A program made the translations under genes and the position numbers. From Bacteroidaceae bacterium (GTDB taxonomy: Bacteria > Bacteroidota > Bacteroidia > Bacteroidales > Bacteroidaceae), in the NCBI GenBank assembly GCA_016302965.1, contig JAEDMP010000095.1, forward strand, positions 1-7,457: a stretch of 7,457 bases of DNA. Reading direction: 5' to 3'. Under the pieces are notes generated by a model. The model worked only from the letters and a program-made list of their open reading frames with translations. It had not been told where the DNA came from and ran no database searches. Shown piece after piece: positions 6,164-7,457 of this stretch; position 1 is the first letter of the stretch; the number at the start of each line of letters is the position of its first letter.

Positions 6164-6191
6164 GGAAAATATGATTTTGTTGCTATATTTG
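6161..6191 (+). promoter_or_regulatory. Strong Bacteroidetes-type promoter of the dehydrogenase operon
   Basis: TTTG at 6161-6164 and TATATTTG at 6184-6191 are separated by 19 nt, which matches the consensus -33 TTTG / -7 TAnnTTTG arrangement almost perfectly. Transcription should start around 6196-6199, leaving about 40 nt of leader before the ATG at 6239. The fourth phased repeat (6164-6175) overlaps the -33 box and the spacer, so a factor bound there could activate or block RNA polymerase. Confidence 0.75.
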
Positions 6192-6208
6192 CAGCGGATT
6201 TTTTGATG

Positions 6209-6238
6209 ATAACATATCACATAACATATCACATAACA
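6209..6238 (+). repeat. 2.5 copies of a 12-bp tandem repeat ending at the start codon
   Basis: ATAACATATCAC is repeated at 6209-6220 and 6221-6232, followed by a half copy ATAACA at 6233-6238 that abuts the ATG at 6239. All copies are identical. Each full unit junction contains ATCACAT (6216-6222 and 6228-6234), the reverse complement of the ATGTGAT core of the phased repeats upstream. It fills most of the predicted 5' leader, where it could influence translation or phase-variable expression through slippage. Confidence 0.8.
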
Positions 6239-7000
6239 ATGAAAAAGACAGTACTCATTACAGGTGCCACCAGTGGCATCGGCGAAGCCTGCGCCAGAAG
6301 GTTTGCGCAAGGCGGTTACAATCTCATTCTGACAGCCCGCCGCGCAGACAGGCTCGAAGCCGTCAAGACGGAACTGGAAGCCCAGGGCACCAAGGTCAGG
6401 ACGCTGGTGTTCGATGTCCGTGACGCAGAAGCGGCCAAGGCGGCAGTGGACTCTCTCGAACCCGAATGGCAGACGATAGACGTGCTCATCAACAATGCCG
6501 GTCTGGCACTTGGCTTGGAGAAGGAGTACGAAGGAGACCCCGAAGATTGGAACACGATGATCGATACCAACATCAAAGGACTCCTGACCATGACACGCCT
6601 CATCGTGCCCCGTATGGTGGAGCGCAACGAGGGGCATGTCATCAATGTGGGAAGTGTAGCGGGCGATGCGGCCTATGCCGGCGGCAATGTTTACTGTGCA
6701 ACCAAGGCTGCCGTCAAGGCCATCACCGACGGATTGCGAATCGATGTGGCAGCATCGGCTGTGCGAGTGACCAACCTGAAACCGGGACTGGTGGAGACCC
6801 ATTTCAGCAATGTGCGTTTCCATGGAGACAACCAGCGGGCCGCCCAGGTATACAAGGGCATCCAACCGCTCACCGGAGACGATATCGCCGATGTGGCCTT
6901 CTATGCTGCCAGCGCCCCCAAGCATGTGCAGATTGCCGAGGTGCTTATCCTCGCCACTCATCAGGCTAACGGAAGTGTGATTCACCGGGAAGCAGAGTAG
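6239..7000 (+). CDS. ydfG: YdfG-like short-chain dehydrogenase/reductase
   Basis: A 253-residue classical SDR, probably an NADP-dependent dehydrogenase of 3-hydroxy acids such as serine or L-allo-threonine, as known for E. coli YdfG. The Rossmann motif TGATSGIG is at 8-15, and ARRADR at 33-38 supplies basic residues suited to NADP. DVRD lies at 59-62, NNAGLALGLE at 85-94, the catalytic Ser139 in VGSVAG, and YCATK at 152-156 gives catalytic Tyr152 and Lys156. KPGLVETHFSNVRFHGD (181-197) matches the YdfG substrate loop. Length equals the family norm. The ATG at 6239 is chosen over the in-frame ATG at 6128 because the intervening codons are only the promoter and repeat DNA, and the predicted transcript starts after 6128. 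It is the first gene of a tight operon; the next begins 2 nt after its stop. Substrate preference is inferred from similarity. Confidence 0.93.
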   Translation: MKKTVLITGATSGIGEACARRFAQGGYNLILTARRADRLEAVKTELEAQGTKVRTLVFDVRDAEAAKAAVDSLEPEWQTIDVLINNAGLALGLEKEYEGDPEDWNTMIDTNIKGLLTMTRLIVPRMVERNEGHVINVGSVAGDAAYAGGNVYCATKAAVKAITDGLRIDVAASAVRVTNLKPGLVETHFSNVRFHGDNQRAAQVYKGIQPLTGDDIADVAFYAASAPKHVQIAEVLILATHQANGSVIHREAE

Positions 7001-7002
7001 GG

Positions 7003-7212
7003 ATGATGGCACCTCAGATAGCCTATTCTGACAGAGACGAGCGCCTCTGTTTCGTATTGGAACGTTTCAACTGCAAGGCTCCTGCTTGTGGCGGGTGCGG
7101 CAGTTGCAAACTGCCTGGCGGCAAGTCGGCCATAGAGACCTTTGCCGATTATATTGACGGCAAAGTGGAGTTTTCGGCCATTGCATCCCGACTTTGGAAC
7201 CCTATAGCATAA
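7003..7212 (+). CDS. Small cysteine-rich protein of unknown function
   Basis: A 69-residue protein I do not recognise. It has no signal peptide or membrane segment. Its centre carries closely spaced cysteines, FNCKAPACGGCGSCKLPGG (residues 22-40; Cys24, Cys29, Cys32, Cys35), preceded by Cys16. The C-x4-C-x2-C-x2-C spacing could bind zinc or an iron-sulphur cluster, but no named family is assigned. The rest is mildly polar: SDRDERLCFVLERF at the start and AIETFADYIDGKVEFSAI after the cysteines suggest helices. It lies 2 nt after the dehydrogenase stop and 6 nt before the phosphatase start, with matching codon use, so it is probably a real translated gene in the operon. A second ATG at 7006 is equally possible as start. 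Confidence 0.7.
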   Translation: MMAPQIAYSDRDERLCFVLERFNCKAPACGGCGSCKLPGGKSAIETFADYIDGKVEFSAIASRLWNPIA

Positions 7213-7218
7213 GACAGC

Positions 7219-7457
7219 ATGATAACGATTGAACAATTGATTGGTATCGTTCGTGATGCATCCCGATGGATGGTCACCGACGGATTTGAGATAGAGCAGA
7301 AGGGGGGATATGAAAATATCGTGACCTCCTCTGACCTGGCTGTGCAGAACTTTCTCTGCGAGAGGCTCGCGGCAATGATGCCCGATTCGGGATTCCTCTG
7401 TGAGGAAAAGGACATCAACGAGAGCCAGCACGAGTATACTTGGATTATCGACCCCAT
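7219..7457 (+). CDS. Inositol monophosphatase-family protein, N-terminal 79 residues (partial at right edge)
   Basis: The frame is open from the ATG at 7219 to the window end. The 79 visible residues match the start of the Mg-dependent, Li-sensitive phosphatase superfamily (inositol monophosphatase, SuhB, CysQ). An N-terminal helix (ITIEQLIGIVRDASRWM) is followed by NIVTSSDLAVQ at 33-43, the usual VT-x-x-D segment, then GFLCEEKD at 58-65 with the metal-binding Glu pair, and YTWIIDP at 73-79, which begins the signature WIxDPxDGT that would continue outside the window. Full members are about 260-280 residues. Whether it acts on inositol phosphate, 3'-phosphoadenosine phosphate or another phosphate ester cannot be decided from this part. 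It starts 6 nt after the cysteine-rich gene and belongs to the same operon. Confidence 0.88.
   Translation, partial: MITIEQLIGIVRDASRWMVTDGFEIEQKGGYENIVTSSDLAVQNFLCERLAAMMPDSGFLCEEKDINESQHEYTWIIDP

Larger units (their letters stand above)
6066..6207 (+). repeat. Four (perhaps five) 12-bp repeats phased at exactly 32 bp
   Basis: GGAAAATGTGAT occurs at 6068-6079 and 6100-6111 exactly, and with one mismatch each at 6132-6143 (GGAAAATGTGTT) and 6164-6175 (GGAAAATATGAT). All start positions differ by exactly 32 bp, close to three helical turns. At the next step, 6196-6207, GGATTTTTTGAT matches 8 of 12 bases. Three of the copies have extra G residues in front (GGGG or GCGG). The 20-bp stretches between copies are unrelated and T-rich. 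The last good copy overlaps the -33 box of the dehydrogenase promoter and the degenerate one lies near the transcription start. This fits binding sites for a regulator lined up on one DNA face. The regulator is unknown. Confidence 0.8.

Noticed and set aside
6066..6207. CRISPR array interpretation of the 32-bp-phased repeats
   Set aside because: The conserved unit is only 12 bp, the intervening 20 bp are low-complexity and T-rich, there is no cas gene, and the series overlaps a promoter.
6068..6234. CRP-type site based on TGTGA and TCACA words
   Set aside because: The half-sites are not arranged as TGTGA-N6-TCACA; the words occur as same-direction repeats upstream and as inverted copies in the leader.
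6128..6238. Upstream ATG start adding 37 residues to the dehydrogenase
   Set aside because: The extension is translated terminator, promoter and repeat DNA; homologues such as YdfG begin directly before the Rossmann strand.
6149..7012. A 287-codon minus-strand open frame opposite the dehydrogenase
   Set aside because: The plus strand encodes a full SDR with catalytic residues; the antisense frame has no motif and runs through the promoter and repeats.

Overview
The window looks like chromosomal DNA of a Bacteroidales bacterium, most likely Prevotellaceae (inference). Coding sequence is fairly GC-rich and the gaps are AT-rich. Shine-Dalgarno sequences are not evident. Several genes are preceded by the Bacteroidetes -7 box TAnnTTTG, and protein families such as clostripain-like lipoproteins and Nim-type flavoproteins fit that phylum. 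No phage, plasmid, transposase, rRNA, complete tRNA or CRISPR array was seen.

Layout: (1) 1-943, minus strand: the first 314 residues of glutaminyl-tRNA synthetase (glnS), running off the left edge, with its own promoter near 1026-1033. (2) 1098-2336, minus strand: a clostripain-family (C11) cysteine peptidase lipoprotein, with a weak terminator-like hairpin after it. (3) 2337-2413: a short divergent promoter region with one -7 box on each strand. (4) 2414-4310, plus strand: an exported GH25 muramidase followed 43 nt later by a membrane protein with two cytoplasmic zinc ribbons and an extracytoplasmic repeat region, closed by a long hairpin at 4329-4373. (5) 4374-4730: a gene-free stretch with several inverted repeats and a probable promoter. 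(6) 4731-6058, plus strand: a two-gene operon of a metallo-beta-lactamase-fold lipoprotein and a Nim/PNPOx-type flavoprotein. (7) 6059-6238: a structured intergenic region. (8) 6239-7457, plus strand: a tight operon of a YdfG-like short-chain dehydrogenase, a 69-residue cysteine-rich protein and the start of an inositol-monophosphatase-family enzyme cut by the right edge.

The most unusual signal is in region 7. A 12-bp motif, GGAAAATGTGAT, recurs four times at exactly 32-bp spacing (first bases 6068, 6100, 6132 and 6164). A degenerate fifth match lies at the next 32-bp step (6196). The fourth copy overlaps the -33 box of a near-ideal promoter (TTTG, 19 nt, TATATTTG) for the dehydrogenase operon. 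A 12-bp tandem repeat then fills the leader up to the start codon. Helically phased binding sites for an unknown regulator would fit, but that is inference. The genes themselves are mostly recognisable families; I do not see a clear new defence or mobile system.
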